Part shown: one piece after another, positions 11,723 to 13,578 of the stretch
Layout of the letters: each line of letters opens with the position of its first letter
Numbering within the stretch: the stretch's first letter is position 1
From: an uncultured Halomicronema sp.
GTDB taxonomy: Bacteria > Cyanobacteriota > Cyanobacteriia > Phormidesmidales > Phormidesmidaceae
Direction of reading: 5' to 3'
NCBI GenBank assembly: GCA_937897665.1
Contig: CALCPB010000789.1
Coordinates: forward strand, 1-13,578
DNA: 13,578 nucleotides
Position numbers and translations under genes: made by a program
The notes under the pieces: model-generated
Seen by the model: the letters and a program-made list of their open reading frames with translations, nothing else
Told to the model about the DNA's origin: nothing
Databases searched by the model: none

Positions 11723-13578
11723 TCAAAAGAGAGTGGCCCTCAAGCGCTGGAGAAAGCACGAGCGGTGGTGATAAAACCGTAGCGTCAGATTCCCCCCCCT
11801 GTGGGATGCCCACAGGTTAGGAAGCCACGGTGGTGGAGATTGCTGCCGGCTTGCTATCAAGCGGTTCTGATGTAGCGCTTGGATGAACTTAGTCACATCG
11901 CTACTCGGCATCGGTCGGGAATGGACAAAGCCTTGAACAATGTCACATCCCTGCAGCTTGAGGTAGTCTAATTCGTCTTGAGTTTCTGCCCCTTCGGCAA
12001 TTACTTTTAGCTCAAGCTCATGACTCATATTGATAATCGCTGAGACGATTCTCTGGTTAGAGTATCGCTGATGAATATCTTGAATAAACATGCGATCAAG
12101 CTTGATAGTGTTGCAGGGAAAAGAGCTGAGATATCCCAAGCCCGAGTAGCCAGTGCCGAAATCATCGATCGCGATGCGAATCCCCATCTTTTTGAGCTCT
12201 TGTAGGATATTGATGGCGTAGCCTTTGTTTTTGATCAATGCATTTTCCGTAATCTCTAGGCATAACAGATGAGGTGCGATTGCCGTTTTCTGCAAAATTT
12301 TGCTGACCGTTTCACAGAGCCCCGGTTGACTCAGCTGCACTGCCGATAGATTCACTGAAACACCAATGGGTTTAGCCATTATTTTTTGCCATTTTTTGGC
12401 CTGTTCACAGGCTTGCCACAAAACCCAGTTACTAATGTCATTGATCAGACCAATTTCTTCAGCGATCGGGATGAACTTAGTCGGTGAAACCCAGCCGAGT
12501 TGGGAGCTCTTCCAACGCAGCAGCGCCTCGACTCCCACGACGGCCCCTGCCGATATATCTACTTGGGGCTGATAGAAAACTTCCAATTCGTCCTGCTGAA
12601 GCGCATAGTACAAGGCATTTTCAACGTCTAGCCGCTCAAAGGCACTGAATATCATCTCAGGACGATAGAAACAGTAATCATTACCGCCCTTTTGCTGAAC
12701 CTTATAAAGAGCAGTTTTTGCCCCTTGCAGTAGACTCTCAACTCGAGAAACCTGTCGCGAAGCATCAGTGATGTTGGTCGTCGAAGCGATACCAATACTG
12801 GTCGTCACGTTGACGGCTTTACCGTTGAGAATATAAGGCGCTCTCAAAAGATTGAGAAACCGATAGGCCGTACGAGGTAGCTGCCCGCCTTCTGGATCAA
12901 CTTGATCAGTCAAGACCGAGAATTGATTTTGCCCCATGCGAAAAGTGTCTTTTAGGCTTTCTGATGCCATAGAGTGAGGAAACACTTTTTGAATTCTTTG
13001 AGCAATCAATTTAATCAGTTCTTCGGTATCGGCAGTACTCAAGGTGCTGCTCAAAAAGCTGAACTGATCGACCGAGATAATAAACAGAGAAAAGTCTTTG
13101 TCTTGAGTTAGATATTGCTCTAACGTTTGGCTGAGAGCAGCTTGGTTAGGCAGCTGGGTCAGCTCGTCTGTACACGAACTCTGATCAATGCTGCGCTGCA
13201 GATGGTTAATCTGTTGAGCATAGCTCTGCGTAATCGTTTCTTTACGCTTGAGCTGAGTTTTGATCGCCGCCACCAACTCAGAAGGCGAAAATGGCTTGGT
13301 GAGATAGTCGCTGGAGCCGAGGGTCATCCCTTGCCGCACATCATATCGGGCGGCTTTAGCCGTCAAAAAGATGAAGGGAATCGTGGAGAGTCGCTCGTCT
13401 TTACCGAGGGCTTCTAAAACTTCATAACCGTTGAGCTTGGGCATCATCACATCGCAAATGATCAAGTCCGGAGTGTGTTGAAAAGCGAGCTCCAATCCCT
13501 GCTGACCGTTGGTCGCCATGAGGGGTTCAAAGCCTTCTAGTCGGAGAATGTCACTGATGTTTTCTCTCGCAGCTTCGT
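11723..13578 (-). CDS. Response regulator with degenerate GGDEF and intact EAL domain (c-di-GMP phosphodiesterase), 5' partial
   Basis: The frame is open to the window edge: upstream of the ATG at 13519, 19 more residues (EAARENISDILRLEGFEPL) continue the receiver fold, so the true start lies outside. Numbering from that ATG: receiver phospho-acceptor D23 (IICDVMMPKLNGYEV) and K75 (YLTKPF); a GGDEF-type domain (about 115-285) whose signature reads GQNQF (196-200) in place of GGDEF, hence probably no cyclase activity; and an EAL domain (about 300-550) with EALLRW (331-336), NLSAVQL, EITENA and loop DDFGTGYS (452-459), all as in active phosphodiesterases. It should hydrolyse c-di-GMP in the cytoplasm in response to phosphorylation. 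About 45 residues after the EAL fold are low-complexity, unrelated to any domain I know, and contain a run of eight Gs. Degenerate GGDEF domains can bind GTP and regulate the EAL partner; whether this one does is unknown. Confidence 0.93.
   Translation of the reverse strand, partial: EAARENISDILRLEGFEPLMATNGQQGLELAFQHTPDLIICDVMMPKLNGYEVLEALGKDERLSTIPFIFLTAKAARYDVRQGMTLGSSDYLTKPFSPSELVAAIKTQLKRKETITQSYAQQINHLQRSIDQSSCTDELTQLPNQAALSQTLEQYLTQDKDFSLFIISVDQFSFLSSTLSTADTEELIKLIAQRIQKVFPHSMASESLKDTFRMGQNQFSVLTDQVDPEGGQLPRTAYRFLNLLRAPYILNGKAVNVTTSIGIASTTNITDASRQVSRVESLLQGAKTALYKVQQKGGNDYCFYRPEMIFSAFERLDVENALYYALQQDELEVFYQPQVDISAGAVVGVEALLRWKSSQLGWVSPTKFIPIAEEIGLINDISNWVLWQACEQAKKWQKIMAKPIGVSVNLSAVQLSQPGLCETVSKILQKTAIAPHLLCLEITENALIKNKGYAINILQELKKMGIRIAIDDFGTGYSGLGYLSSFPCNTIKLDRMFIQDIHQRYSNQRIVSAIINMSHELELKVIAEGAETQDELDYLKLQGCDIVQGFVHSRPMPSSDVTKFIQALHQNRLIASRQQSPPPWLPNLWASHRGGNLTLRFYHHRSCFLQRLRATLF
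11792..11816 (-). repeat. G8 homopolymer next to a perfect 8-bp hairpin, at the 3' end of the EAL gene
   Basis: The plus strand has eight Cs (11792-11799), read as eight Gs in the gene. It overlaps CCTGTGGG-ATG-CCCACAGG (11798-11816), a perfect 8-bp stem. Loss of one G would bring a TGA about five codons on; gain of one would move translation into another open frame. It lies beyond the EAL fold, so slippage would change only the tail. Confidence 0.6.

Noticed and set aside
1..13578. Defence island, prophage, CRISPR array, toxin-antitoxin pair or biosynthetic cluster.
   Set aside because: None of the genes belongs to such families, and no spaced repeat array or attachment-site pair is visible.

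Overview
The window looks like a chromosomal segment of a cyanobacterium, probably a filamentous or Leptolyngbya-like lineage (the lineage is a guess from protein style only). The evidence is at least eleven copies of the HIP1 octamer GCGATCGC in 13.6 kb (chance would give well under one), a cyanobacterial-type glmM with a long N-terminal extension beginning MVSS, a cyanobacterial LptA/LptB/LptF-G cluster, and multi-domain signalling kinases of cyanobacterial type. GC content is moderate and no tRNA, rRNA, CRISPR array or intact insertion sequence is visible.

Left part (1-3.9 kb), housekeeping envelope genes. On the minus strand, in transcription order: a DUF309 protein (2325-1888), an OstA/LptA-like periplasmic protein (1733-1179), the ABC ATPase LptB (1066-296) and the first 78 codons of a LptF/LptG-type permease (234-1, leaving the window). 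Together these would form the lipopolysaccharide export machine that pulls LPS from the inner membrane. Divergent from them, on the plus strand, is glmM (2424-3869), phosphoglucosamine mutase, which feeds UDP-GlcNAc to peptidoglycan and LPS. It is followed by a strong hairpin (3877-3916).

Right part (4.4-13.6 kb), a minus-strand cluster of signal-transduction genes: a receiver + histidine kinase (5718-4414); a PhnD-type periplasmic sensor fused to a hybrid histidine kinase (8906-6195) that carries an in-frame TAG inside its receiver domain; a GAF-domain histidine kinase with a poor G2 box (11091-9886); and a receiver + degenerate GGDEF + intact EAL protein (13578-11723, missing its first residues). 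The genes point the same way but are separated by spacers of about 480 to 980 bp, so each probably has its own promoter. If they work together (inference only), kinase outputs would feed phosphorelay and cyclic-di-GMP breakdown.

The spacers are notable. The 3.9-4.4 kb spacer holds a series of inverted repeats. The 8.9-9.9 kb spacer holds a three-unit 13-bp tandem repeat and a perfect 38-bp palindrome (9229-9266). The low coding density, the nonsense codon and the start-less open stretch at 9310-9693 suggest that the signalling half is an evolving or partly decaying accessory region. I found no convincing new system of the defence or mobile-element kind; the items most worth following up are the TAG-interrupted hybrid kinase and the palindrome.
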